The translations under genes and the position numbers were made by a program. The notes beneath the pieces are model-generated. The model did not search any database. It saw nothing but the letters and a program-made list of their open reading frames with translations, and was not told the origin of the DNA. Source: Pisolithus tinctorius (Eukaryota > Basidiomycota > Agaricomycetes > Boletales > Pisolithaceae). From it: 64,000 bases of DNA. Position 1 is the first letter of the stretch; every line of letters starts with the position of its first letter. Positions 10,659 through 22,439 of this stretch are shown here, one piece after another. Location of the stretch: assembly GCA_024663395.1 (NCBI GenBank), contig JANFAH010000013.1, forward strand, positions 310,001 to 374,000, written 5' to 3'.

Positions 10659-11393
10659 TGTCATGACTGTGCATTCATCCTGCATCCTCACTAACTCCAC
10701 ACCCTTTTCCACTGGTCATTCACTCACTCTGCACCAACTCTGCCCACCTTCTATCATTTATGAACCATCTCCACTCTGACTGCTGTTGGACTTGTACTGC
10801 TCTTCAACCAGACCATGCAGACCACTCTCTGAGGAGTCATGTGACTACTCTTTGGACTTCCCCCTGACAGTGCACAGTCAGGTACCCTGCAGCATGCACA
10901 CCACATGGTCCAGCACCTGGACTGTTCCCTTTTTGGGGTGTTCTATGTTACCCATTCATATGTCCTCCATCTACCCTTCATTCATCATCTAGGAAGTTTT
11001 ACTTGAAAATTTATGAGTCTCTGTATGTCAGTTCTGATTCTAATTACTGTACCTCCATAGTAGTATAAAAGCATGTATCGTACTCCACTGTTCTTCAGTA
11101 TGAATATTGACTTAGTTCCTAATCCCTCTGTCTCTGTCTTCTGTCTGTCAGAGTTACCTCCAACTCTCTGTCTGTACTCTCCCTCTGAAATATGAGGGCT
11201 GAGATCATGCAAGGGGGTAGTGCACAAGCTAAACCTGACACCCTCACTCCACTCTGCCTTTGTCTTGGTGGACTTTGTTCCTGCCAACACTCTGCCAGTT
11301 GGAGTTCTGTTTCTTTGTGTCAGACTTGCTTCTGAACCCTTCTCCAGACCTTGTCTAGTGTCAGAGTTGGTCAGAGTAGGCCTGGACCTGACA
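10659..11393 (+). repeat. 3' LTR of the second chromovirus (about 735 bp)
   Basis: It starts TGTCATGACTGTGC and ends ACCTGACA. The whole length aligns with the solo LTR at 24081-24813, which fixes both ends. A TATA box (TATAAAA, 11064-11070) lies upstream of a conserved TTCAGTATGAATATTGA segment present in both copies. The bases after it are ccatg; no matching duplication was found on the 5' side, consistent with 5' truncation. Confidence 0.9.
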
Positions 11394-14150
11394 CCATGAG
11401 GGCTTCCTCTTCTACAAAGAAGGCATGTCAGTAGAGCAGTACATGGTCAGGCATGGAAAACAAATGATCAAGTGATGGAAACCATTCAAAGAGAATTGGT
11501 AACTGAGTTGGAAGCTGTAGGGGAAGCTCATGTGAGGCCAAATCCCCTGTTTCCCAAAAGTCATGCACAATATGTACATATTGGGGACAGTACTCAAGTT
11601 TTCAAAGGGATTATATCAAACATAGACCAGATGTCATTGAGCTGAGTTTTTAACACTACAACTGGGGCAGGTTCCCCCTTATTTGTGAAGCACTTTGCCC
11701 AGTGAGTAACACAGTTATTCTTGACCCAGCTTTTGACAACCTTAGACAGTGTCACACACCAAAGGTGTTGTGGACATGGTTCCAGCTGACTCTGCCTAAC
11801 TCATCAATGAGTTGTGCACAGTGCCATGAATGGAGACAAAGGCTAGAGCCCTCATGCATAGAAGGACAGCTGGACATTAGCAGTCATCCTTTGCACAAGA
11901 ACAAGTTGTAAGTGCTAGAGAGAAAAGAGGAAGCAAGTTAAGTGCCCATCAAAGGGTCTTAGTGCCCATGTATGGCATTTTGGTTTTCATCATATCTACA
12001 CCATTTCCAAAGATATTGACTCTGTTCCCACACTCACTTATAGTGCTCAGCCACACAATCCCACCTTCTGAGTTTGGAAAGGATCCTCACACTCTACACA
12101 TTTCTACAGCACTCCATCCATCAGATGCTCATTTCACTAAGTCCATCAGATATGGCTGTCTCTATGTTGATCACTTTGCTTGTCTCCTTTGCTAGAGAGA
12201 GTGGCGATGTATATCTGCCAGGTGTTCCTACCAGCTCCCATCCTGGAGCCCCCTGGTACATTCTGTCATTGTCAGCCCTGTCTCAGCCCATCCAGCTTGG
12301 TCAGTGTGTTCTCCTTGTCAGTATGACATCCAGAAGTATTGTGCAGAGGACTAATCACAGGGAAAGGCTAAGGTGAACACTTGCCTTGTTAGCAGTTGGG
12401 ATATAGGCTTGAATAGAGTGGTAGTTGTTCTGAGCAGTAGAGGAATTGAAGAGATGTCAATTTCACTGAGGTCTCTAAGCCTCAGGTAGGGCTGTACATA
12501 CATATGGCATTTCATTTCATGTGATGTAATTATAGCATCATTCCTGTGCCACAGGTGGCTGTCTTGGATGGCCATCCATATACTGGCACTTCAGTCACAT
12601 GAACCAGGTGCCTATGGTGCAGGGGTGGCTGTCCAAGACAGCCACACTACACAGTTGAGGGTGGGGTCATGTGACCTACATACCTGTGGTGTTGGATCAT
12701 CTTCTAAGACAGCCACACTGCACCACCAAGGGTGAGCACATGTGATCACAGGCCTTACTGTCTGGATAACCATATAGACACCTGGGACTAGGCCACTGAC
12801 AGTGAGAATGAGCAACAGATATTTATAATACATGGGTATTGAGAGTGTACATTAGCTGTCTTGGACAGCCAGCTGTATCTGATCATGTGATGTGGGTGTC
12901 AAGTGTCAGATGGCCACATATCTGTCCAACCATCTCCTTAATGTAAACACATTGCCCATAGGTATTACAGATGACATAAATATACTTGTATTGCTGCACT
13001 CATATATGATATGTCATGTGATGCAATTAGTAGCATTGTGTCTGTGCCTCATGTGGCTGTCTTGGATGGCTATCCACATACAGGCATTTCAGTCACATGA
13101 CTGGTACCCATGGTGTGGGATGGCCCTCTTGGATGGCCAAGCAGTGCAAGTGCACTTCAGTCATGTCACCTGCACACCACAGTGCAGGATGGCCATGCTG
13201 CATGACAGAGGTGGGGTCACATGATCATGGGCCTGTGGTGCAGGTGGCCATCCTGGACAGCCACAGGTACCATCACATGGTCACCCACCCTCCTTATGAT
13301 GCAATAGGGGCTCTGTTGCCATATACAGAATCCCAGCACCCAAATAGGAAGTGCATGGGGTTAGGTATAGGGTTGGCTGAGAATCAACCCTACAGGGGCT
13401 CATAACCTAACCCTAAGGGAGGAGCTGACTTGTGGGCTGTAGGTGACACCATCTGTACATCACCCTGGAATGGTTTCCCAGTCCATGGATAAGTAACTGG
13501 TTGCTTATTGTGGGGAAGCAACAACACTCACTGCTGGTGGTGGTGGTGGTGAATGCATGATTTCATCTTGCAGAAGCAACCAGTCAGGAGATGGGATCTG
13601 ACCCAAATCCTCTGCTATCTGTTTCCTTGTTTAGCACTGTGGGGTAAGGATAGACAGGTGCACTCCATCTACTCACTGGTGATCCAATGGACCTTTGATA
13701 GAACTGGTGTGCCATGACCATCCATCATTCCCATGTTTCCAATAGCTATAAGCATGGTACTCACATCCCTTCTGTCACTCTCACTGATGTCATCATGCTA
13801 TAATGACATTGGGCAGAATAAGCAACTGGTTGCTTATTCTGGCTTGGGCCAGCCACTTACCAAGTGCTTGCTTGCCCTGCTGGGACCACTTGCATTGTCC
13901 TCCTCTTCATGGGTCTGTGATGGTGATGACATGGGTGACTGGTCACTTTCTCCTGAGAATAGCACTCACCAAGTCCCTGCTGGGTCCAGCTTCAATCCCT
14001 GGTCCATGGGTCTGTGATGGGCAGATAAGTGACTGGTCACCTATTTTTCTGGTAGTTAAAGCCACTTACCAAGTCAAATTTGCCCATGGGTAGATTACCC
14101 TGTTAACATGTTCAGAGATGTTTGCAAATAAGGAAACTATTTCCCACCAC
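11394..14150. other. CpG-poor repetitive sequence without recognisable genes
   Basis: No coding region could be supported. From about 12540 the sequence is rich in palindromic short repeats (separate entries). From 11394 to 12540 I see nothing identifiable. Confidence 0.5.
12540..13270. repeat. Degenerate hairpin repeats built on GGCTGTC / GACAGCC
   Basis: The motif GGCTGTC...GACAGCC or its decayed form (TGGCTGTCTTGGATGGCC) recurs about every 50-110 bp, mixed with CAGTCACATGA and related words. The clearest hairpin is at 12628-12648, GTGGCTGTC-CAA-GACAGCCAC, with 9-bp arms. Confidence 0.6.
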
Positions 14151-14795
14151 TGCTCACTTGTATCTCTGGCCCCTTCCATGTACTACCAGCCTTCTTGATA
14201 TGAGACTTGAGGTTGCTGGCATATTGAAGGGTTTGGGACAGCCAAAGGCAGAACAGTTGCAAATGAAATCTCCCATGTCATCCCTTTGCAACTCAATAGT
14301 CTGGTTGGTGTGAGGCAGGTGGATGGTGGCCTTGGAAGAGCATTTCTTGCTGTGAGATATGTAGGTACTCTTGTTGGAGAAGTTGTCTTCACAGGTGGCA
14401 CAGACATAGTTGGGCATGGTGAGATAGATGGTGGTGGTAAGAAGCAGAGATGTAAAAGGGAATTTTTCCCACAGTCAGCTTTATTTATTTGGCTCTACCC
14501 ACCCTAAACTACCCAATGGGTGTGTCATCCCCACTTAGATGTCCCAATTAGGCAACTACCTTCAACCTGGTCAGTGGTTTTCTTACTTTCTGCCACAAGT
14601 CAAATAAGAAACTGGTCACCTATTTTGCAGGCAGTCACAATGAGTGGCTGTGTTAGTTGCATTCAGTACTAGTGTCTGACTTGTCCAGATAATCAGCTTG
14701 TTATTCCCAGCTGTCACTAGGCATTGAGTAGTCAGCTGCCTTCTTGCTACTTCACTTCCATTGCATCCAGATAAGCAACCAGTTGCTTATTTTCA
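13490..14795. repeat. Dispersed palindromic motif AATAAGcaaCtgGttgCTTATT
   Basis: A near-perfect palindrome recurs at about 13490, 13816, 14024, 14605 and 14770. The copy at 13816-13839 has 11-bp arms around a 2-nt centre. The copies sit in otherwise loosely related sequence containing CACTTACCAAG and GGTCCATGGGTCTGTGATGG words, so they seem to be parts of a larger degenerate repeat. Confidence 0.6.
14154..14417 (-). pseudogene. Fragment with C2H2-like zinc fingers, probably transposon-derived
   Basis: An 87-codon frame from ATG 14417 begins with a finger-like CATCEDNFSNKSTYISHSKKC, then a second cysteine pair (CNCSAFGCPKPFNMP) whose histidines are lost. N-terminal fingers of this sort occur in several fungal DNA transposases, but no catalytic domain can be read nearby. 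The downstream sequence is decayed. The family is not assigned. Confidence 0.4.
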
Positions 14796-14971
14796 CTACT
14801 CTCTGTGGCTGTGCATTTCCTTATATGGAGGTTTCATTCACTGGCTGTGTAGGTTGCATGCATGCAACTTGCCTTATATGGTAGTTGCATTCAGCAGCTG
14901 TGAGGTTGCATGCAGTGGCTGTGCAGGTTTCATGTGGAGGTGAGGGTGGACTCTGGAAAGCAGATTATGAG

Positions 14972-15293
14972 GTCATCCTAGACCTGGGGGACAGGCATAG
15001 GGAGCAGAAGTGCCTGGTCAGGACTAGTCATGACCAGTCCTGACCAGTCACATCTTGCCTTTCAGCAATCACTGGACTCCCTACCATGTCCAACAATGGT
15101 TTCCTGGTCATCCTAGACCTTGGGGACAGGCATAGAGAGCAGAATCACCTGGTCAGGACTAGTCCTGACCAGACCCATCTTGCCTTTCAGTGATCACTGG
15201 ACTCACTACCATGTCCACCAATGGTTTCCTGGTCATCCTGGACCTTGGGGACAGGGTTAGGCAGCCTTTCAGAGATCACTGGACCATCTTCCT
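14972..15293. repeat. Tandem repeat of about 124-136 bp, two and a half copies
   Basis: Units starting GTCATCCTAGACC or GTCATCCTGGACC begin at about 14972, 15108 and 15232. The second unit holds a perfect 24-bp palindrome centred on ACTAGT with arms CTGGTCAGG / CCTGACCAG. The first unit has the same element with an extra insertion, and the third is shortened. Confidence 0.75.
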
Positions 15294-15409
15294 ATACAAG
15301 TATCTGTGTGAACTGTCTGCAAACATTCTAGGCCAGCAATTTGTGGGTCATGACTGGATGGTCCATGACCAACTCCCTATACAAGAGGTATCTGCATGAA
15401 CCATCTGGG

Positions 15410-18180
15410 AAGGTTCAAGGCCAGTGATGGGGGCAGTCAGGACTGGCCTTGACCAGACAGTCATGACCACCTTCCTTTTTAGGAAGGACCTGTGTGAGCT
15501 CTTTTCCCAAAAAGGCAGTCCTAACCAGTAGGGTGGGGCATCCTTCTTGGATCAGAAGGACAGGCAGATCAGTGAATTGATGATTGAAAGGTGGGGAAGA
15601 AGAGAAAGCTGGGGTATAGTGGGAACAAAGAGGTGAACTCTTTGAAGGACAGTTGCCCAATAGGAGAATTGGGTCTTCACTTGGAGAGGGAGGCTGGGGG
15701 CATTGAGTGAGATCGATTTCTGGTGGCCCACTCTTCATAGGAGGAGATGCCCACTTAACCTTTGACAATGTGTTCTGTCTAGTCAACTTTGTCCTTCAGC
15801 ACAGATGCATCAATTAAAATGCAATCTGGCCAGCAAGGGAGTGTGTCCAAGGAAGGGAGAGGATCCTTGGTCAGTTTCAAATGGTGCAATTTTGTGGGAT
15901 TGGATGATGACAATGTATTAATGAACAGCATCTTGCACTCATCAGTGATGGTGGATCATATGTATGCTGCTGCATTACATGGGACATTGAGGAGGAATGG
16001 ATGGTATGCATGCATGATGGCATCTTCAACATAACTGAGCAAGTGTCCAGTAAGCATGGGATTTGTATGATGGCATGCTTGTGGCCCATTCAAATGTATG
16101 GAATGTGAGGAGTAGCTGACCATGGAATGCATTGCAAATGACATTGGATTCAACTTTGCAAGCATGCATCCAAGGCTGAAGGAGAGCAACAGATGTATTT
16201 GCAGACTTAGGGATTGCACATGCACTGCTTATGATTCACACAGCATCTGCAACCTCCTCTTCCTCCCTGTTTTCATCATGATTGTTGTTGTCCTCATGGT
16301 TGGTGTGCTTGACCTCACCACCATCCTTGTCATTGTCCTTGGATGCATGTTTACCCTTTCCACTTTGAGAAGATTTGTCTGAAAACATTTCAGAAAGGGC
16401 TATGTTTGTGGCTGGGCAGGGGGGCATGGATAAAACACTGATTCCATGTTCCATACAGAGAAAGGCAGGGTATCAAGTGAGTTATGGTTTGAACAACCTA
16501 TGTATTTGATGGACAGACTATTGAGAAGTGTGTCTATATAAGATGGTGTTATGAATGACATACAATGTTGACTGCCATCTCACATTTTTTGATCTGAATC
16601 AAAGGATGTGCCATGAGTGCATGGATCATCTTGACAGCAGCCAATTTGGGCTGCCAACCCATACCATGTGCTTTGGCCATATAAATGAATGGAGAGAACC
16701 AACTTGATAACTGATGGATGTGTTGAAGGAAGGATCATGTGATTATTCCATTGGAAGAAATGATGTCTACTTGCCTCAAGAATGGCATTGCTGATGTTTG
16801 ATAGACATGTTGCAAGGAATGGTACATCAACCTACACATGAAAGGAAGACAAATGTATGGGCACATCTCTGCACTTCCAATTCTGAATGAAAGGAGGAAC
16901 AAGATCTTGTTTGGAGACATCTTCAGTGCAGTTTGTGTGTCTTGGCTCAATCCCATTAGTGCATCTTTCTTTTGTAGGTCTGTGATGAGATGGTTCAGTA
17001 GAAGTGGAACTTTGTAACAGTATTGGTCCCAGCTGTCAAGGCCACACAACACCCCTTACTTCCTCTTAGGGTGGAGTAGGAGCAGGTTGGGCTGTGGAGT
17101 ACAGCAGTCAAAGTCTGAAGTGAACCCAACCACTGGGTGGCAAGATATTCAACAAACAGTGAGTGGAGGGATATGGAGGAAAGTTTTGGAGGCAGAGGTT
17201 GGAGTTGGAGCTGGAGGTCAGATGAGAGGGCATTGGGTTCAGCTAGTGTGCTGCCCCCTTGCATGAGCTCAGCCCTCATATTTCAGAGGTGGAGCAGACT
17301 CAGAGGGAGTGGAGATGAAACTCCAGAGGGAACTGAGAGAGAGTTGAAGGTGGGGACTTTATTCAATATTTGTACTGATTACATTGGAGTACTACATGGC
17401 CTTATATATGATGTAGGTCAAGGGCAGTGCAGTGTAGAATGTAAACCAATAAGTGTATAATGGGTTAGCAGTCCCTCTGACACAAGGGATAAAGGGTAGG
17501 GATGACAGGGACCTTAACTGAGACAAGGAAACTACTACAATGAGGGAGAGAGGGTAAATACTGAAGGAGTGGAAGAATGGATAAAAACCAACACAAGGGT
17601 GGAACCCTATCTGGAATGCAGGACCACAAGTCTGACAGCCCACTGGGCCAACCAAGGCCTCAGAGGAGGCACAGATGAAGGTCTGGCCCCCATGTGACCA
17701 GCCTGAGGGCACAGTTGAGCAGAGGTGGTTGGAACATGGACAGGGGACCTTGGAAAGGTGTGGAGATGTGTCAGGAGGGTCAGAGGAGTGCAGGAATGCG
17801 TCGGAAGAGGGCAGAGAAGCATGGGAACATGTCAGAAGAGGGTGGAGTAGGTGTTAGGGGCTTATGTCAGTGTCATGGTCATGACACCAGCACAACATCC
17901 ATGTGTCATAGTTCTCCATGCCAAAGGTGGTGTCATCATCTTTTCCATTGAATACATCTTCCCAAGCCTCCTCAAGAACTGTGTGAACACCTTCCATGAT
18001 TGCCTCATCTATTGTGTCTGTGCTTTGGATAGCATCATAGACATCTTGTATGGCCTTGTGTGGATTTTTGGGATCAACTGTGTGCTCCTCCAACCCTTTA
18101 AGCTTGGCTGTTGGGAGATCAACTCTATTGAAGCACATTTGAAGACAAATATTCAGCATGTGTGAGATGTGTGTCAAGAT
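15410..18180 (-). pseudogene. Decayed minus-strand coding remnants of unknown type, split by a solo LTR
   Basis: Protein-like stretches on the minus strand run through here. At 18177-17887 the text includes LPTAKLKGLEEHTVDPKNPH and EAIMEGVHTVLEEAW. After removing the solo LTR at 17034-17886 it continues in frame with CWDQYCYKVPLLLNHLITD down to about 16735. A Lys/Asp/Glu-rich segment lies at 16454-16240 and more at 16225-15780. Stops and frameshifts are frequent. I do not recognise the family; a transposon accessory gene or captured host gene is possible. Confidence 0.35.
17034..17886 (-). repeat. Solo LTR, family A, target duplication CCAGC
   Basis: Read on the minus strand it begins TGTCATGACC and ends CTTGACA. 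It is flanked on both sides by CCAGC (17029-17033 and 17887-17891), a 5-bp target duplication. It aligns end to end, in opposite orientation, with the solo LTR at 20233-21080. No internal element sequence remains. Confidence 0.93.
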
Positions 18181-18633
18181 CTATGTGTTGTGGGTATGAG
18201 TGACTTCCAAGTCACATATTTTGATGGAGGTGATGGATCTGAAGTCTGGACCAGAGGTAGGAACAACATAGAGCAGCACCCACTATCTGCTCTCTGGATC
18301 CATGAGGGACAACAGGGAGGGTTTGTCTAAAGTCTCCCCCAAAGAGAGTGGTGACACCTCCAAATGGATGGTCCTGCAAGAGATCACAAAGGGTATGATC
18401 CACACACTCCACCACATGCCAATGTTGAGTGAGGATTTCATCCCAAATGATGAGTGAAGTCTGTTGGAGCAGCTGATGGTTAAGATCATCCTTCTTGATG
18501 CTGTGAGAGCTCCCCTCATGACAGGGAATAGGTATCTTGAAACAGGAGTGTGCAGTAAGACCACTGGATCCACAGACTTCCAGGTTGATGTGACAGTCAA
18601 AGAGCACCAGCAGTTCTCAAGGATGAGGGACCA

Positions 18634-19536
18634 TGTGAAGTACAGATTTACCCTCAGGTGACCAGGCTTCAAGACCAGGTGACAGGGGCTAAGTCCAAGT
18701 GGCCAAAGTCAAAGCCAGGAGACAGGGGCCAAGGCCAGTTGGACTGGAGTTAAGGCTGGAGGTCAGGGGCCAAGTCCAGAGGACCAGATTTAAGGCCGGG
18801 AGTGCAGGAACAAGACTGGTAGCATGGGAAACCAACCAGTCATGGGGTGTGCACAGGGGGGAAGCCAGTCCAGGGTTGGATCTACCTCCCTTGGTCTCAG
18901 CTTATGTGCTGTACCCTTATGCAAGCCAGGGAGAGGTCTGGGACAGGGGCCAGGGATAGCTTAAGGCTCAGCCTTAGCTATAGAGCAGTCTCGGGGTATA
19001 GTACAGGAGTTGAGGGTAATACTTAATTGATATTCTGACTGGGGTGCTACGAAGTATGTACAGGGGTTAAATACATGAGGCTGGTCCAGGGTAACGAACA
19101 TGAAGCCAGACTTGTGAATAAGCTATTAGTGAGATGATTAGCAAGATGAGGATAGCCACTGTGGCTATGCAGAGGCTAATAGTCAAAGTCCAGGTGACTG
19201 GCATACCAGGGTCAGACACAGGATTTGTACAGTAAGCAAAGTCAGACAAAAGGACAAGACTAAATATAGTACAAACAAAGGAAAACAGACCGGAGTTATG
19301 TCCGGGTGACCCAGACATGGACCTGGGAGGACTGGGGTGGAGCAGCACAAGGCTGGAAGGCCAGAATGGACCAGAGATAGGGGTAAAAGAGCAGACTTGA
19401 GTTATCCAGGCTGGGGTTGGGTTATCTAGGGCCAGAGTTGGGTTTTCTAGGCTGGACTAGGACTGGACTTGACCGGAGATAGGGGCTAGGGGTCCGGACT
19501 GGACTGGGACCAAGTCCGAGAGTCATGGATATGACA
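18634..19536 (-). repeat. Solo LTR, family B, target duplication GACCA
   Basis: On the minus strand it begins TGTCATATCC and ends CTTCACA. It is flanked by GACCA at 18629-18633 and 19537-19541. It lies inside the Helitron Rep domain: removing it joins FDNTYVV to the PHP-ELLVLFDCHINLEV segment. It keeps several CpG (for example GGTCCGGACTGG), unlike its neighbours, so it is probably a later insertion. It is not alignable with family A beyond the first bases. Confidence 0.9.
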
Positions 19537-20232
19537 GACCACATAGGTGTTGTCAAAGGTGACACCATTCTTCACCACAGTCCTTTGATTATCAGGGTGA
19601 GCATACTCTGGATATCCATCCTCCTTTATAAGAGTCTCCTCACAGAATGCCTTGGGGAACTGCTTCTTGCAGAGATTGTTCTCCATGCACCTCTGTGGAT
19701 TACAGGTACCATGGAGCATGCACTTGGTAACAGCATTGTAGAGCTTGGGATAGAGGACAGGGTCTGGTATTTGAGCTGAGATGATAGCATCAATCTGCTC
19801 CACAATATGAATCTTGTCCCAGTCCTCAAGGAAGATGAGAAGATGCATGTAAGGGAGGCCACACTTCTGATACTCAATGGTGTAGTCAAAGCCTGCTACA
19901 GCTCCAAAGTATCCATCACAGATTTTCTTCAGCAAGGCCTGTGGCTTGGCATGGAAGACTTGTGCCACCAGGTCAGGTCAATCCACAGCTTTCTGCCCTA
20001 TATTGTCACATAGTAGACAAAGTCAGAAAATGAGGGAGTGCAAGAAAAATAAAATTATAATATACCTGGAAATAGATTATCTGCAATCCCATTTGCAGTC
20101 ATGGTCAGGAAGAGATCCAGTTTTCTGTACTCCCTGCAGATGGCCAAAGAATACTGTAGGAGTTGCTGCATGTATCATGCACTGCTCTTGTGGGAGGAGG
20201 GAAGCATGACCATGCAACCAACTCTGCATGAT

Positions 20233-21080
20233 TGTCATGACCATGACACCAATGTAAGCCCCTAACACCTACTCCACCTTCCTCTGACATGTTCCTGTGC
20301 TTCTCTGCCCTCTTCCGACGCATTCCCACGCTTCTCCACCCTCCTCAGATGCATTCTTGCCCTCCTCTGACCCTCCTGACACATCTCCACACCTCTCTGA
20401 GGTCCCCTGTCCATGTTCTGACCAACTCCACTCAACTCCACCCTCAGGTTGGTCATGTGGGCTGTCAGACTTGTGGCCCTGCATTCTAGATAGGGTTCTG
20501 CCCTCATGTTGGTTTTTCTCCATTCTTCTGCTCCTTCAGTATTTACCCTCTCTTCCTCATTGTAGTAGTTTCCTTGTCTCAGTTAAGGTCCCCATCATCC
20601 CTACCTTCTATCCCTTGTGTCAGAGGGACTGCTAACCCATTATACACTTATTGGTTTACATTCTGCACTGCACCACCCTTGACCTACATCATATATAAGG
20701 CCATGTAGTACTCCAATGTAATCAGTATGAATATTGAATAAAGTCCCCACCTTCAACTCCCTCTCAGTTCCCTCTGGAGTTTCATCTCCACTCTCTCTGA
20801 GTCTGCTCCACCTCTGAAATATGAGGGCTGAGCTTGCACAAGGGGGCAGCACACTAGCTGAACCCAACACCCTCTCATCTGACCTCCAACCTCTGCCTGC
20901 TGACTCCGACTCCAACCTCTATCTCTGAAACTTTCCTCCATACCCCTCCACTCACTGTTCATTGAATATCTCGCCACCCAGTGGTCAGATTTGCTTTGGA
21001 CTTTGACCACTGTACTCCACAGCCCAACCCACTCCTACTCCACCCTAAGAGGAAGTCAGGGGTGTTGTGTGAACTTGACA
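20233..21080 (+). repeat. Solo LTR, family A, target duplication ATGAT
   Basis: It begins TGTCATGACC and ends CTTGACA, flanked by ATGAT at 20228-20232 and 21081-21085. A TATA-type box (ATATATAAGG, about 20691) and an AATAAA-like signal (about 20736) are present. It interrupts the Helitron gene just after GGLQDRLANDHH. Confidence 0.93.
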
Positions 21081-22439
21081 ATGATGATCATTTGCCAATC
21101 TATCCTGAAGCCCCCCATACAACTCAACTCTGAGTTTTTTCTGGTTGTTGGCAGTCCAAGTGAGGTTGGACTGGTCAATAGAGGCCCAGGCATCACAGAC
21201 CAGCTGCTGAAAAGTCTCCCACCATGGAAAAGATTGGCAGGCTCTATATTGAGAGGGCAGACATGAAAGTGATATGCATACCAAAGAATCTGAGTGACTT
21301 TCTTGGCACACAAATTTCTACCCCTTGGATTTTGTAGTGGAATGTCAAGATGCCAGCCATCCTCACCAAGAGGAAACAGAAGGACATAGTGCAGGCAAAG
21401 ATAGGCAGGATGAAGTTGACTGATATGTTCCAGGCCCCTACCTTGAAGTCAGAGGATGATATCTCTCTGGGCTTTAATTTCCCCAGATCCATCCCCAGGC
21501 ACAATTGCAGCAATCTCCTCAGCAGTGGGAAGGTTGTACCTTCAGCCATCAGTCCCTGGCTGGAGCTGCAAACACACTCTCAAGTTAGTGTGTTCCTCTG
21601 GTGGTTTTGCCCTCATGACATCATGTACCTGCCTATACAAAGTGGCATATGGATGATTTTCACTGAGGATGTCATGCAGACTTAGCATGATGGCAGGATC
21701 CAGTTGTGGATTGTGGTGAGTATGTGCATCTGTAGCTTCTTGAGGGCCATAGATATAGAGCTGAGTGTATGAGGGTTCCATCTTCAGCATAATGTTCACC
21801 TGACAGTCTCCCAAACTCAACCAGTGCTTGGGACAGATGTTGCTGTTGCTCTGGTTCTCTCTGTTGCTGAGCTTGTTGCTCCTCCTCCTGCAAGTGTAAC
21901 TGCTGTAGTCTCTGCCTTTCTTGTTGTGGCTGTATAAAGAGTTAATGTCTATGATGAGCTTGCCATTGCTCCTCTAACCTCCTTTGCTGATCTAGCTGCC
22001 AAGCCAATCTCTGCTGCTCCTGTAGTTGTTGCTCCTCTAACCTCCTTTGCTGCTCTAGTCTCTGCTGCTCCCATTGTTGCTCCTCCAACATCCTTTGCTG
22101 CTCTTGTTGTTGCAACTGAAACCTCCTCTGCTCCTCTGCTTGAAAGTCATTTTGCTGAAGGTCAATGACATGCTGGTGGAACTGAATAGGTGCAGGACCA
22201 GCTTGAACATTGTCAAGTACAGGAGGGTTATGCAGGGTCCCTCTCTGTTGTCATCTCCTATGCTGCTGACAGCAATTCTCATGATCATGCTCAAAGTTTG
22301 CCTGTAGTGCAGCTGCATAGTCAATGTGGGGTAGTGTGTCAGCAACAGGAAATTGCTGTGGATGGGGTTGTGGATGATGTCCAAAGAATTGTACATCCAT
22401 CCTTGCTTGTGGGGGAGGGGGGGACACATGGCATAGGTG

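Larger units (their letters stand above)
7147..11393 (+). mobile_element. 5'-truncated Ty3/gypsy chromovirus with 3' LTR, CpG-depleted
   Basis: On the plus strand a partial RNase H is followed by integrase, a chromodomain, an antisense accessory reading frame, a purine tract and a 3' LTR. The 5' LTR, gag, protease and RT were not found. Reading frames are shifted and many positions that are Arg in this enzyme class are Cys, His, Gln or Trp, as expected if CGN codons decayed to TGN or CAN. A solo LTR of the same family lies at 24081-24813. Confidence 0.9.
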
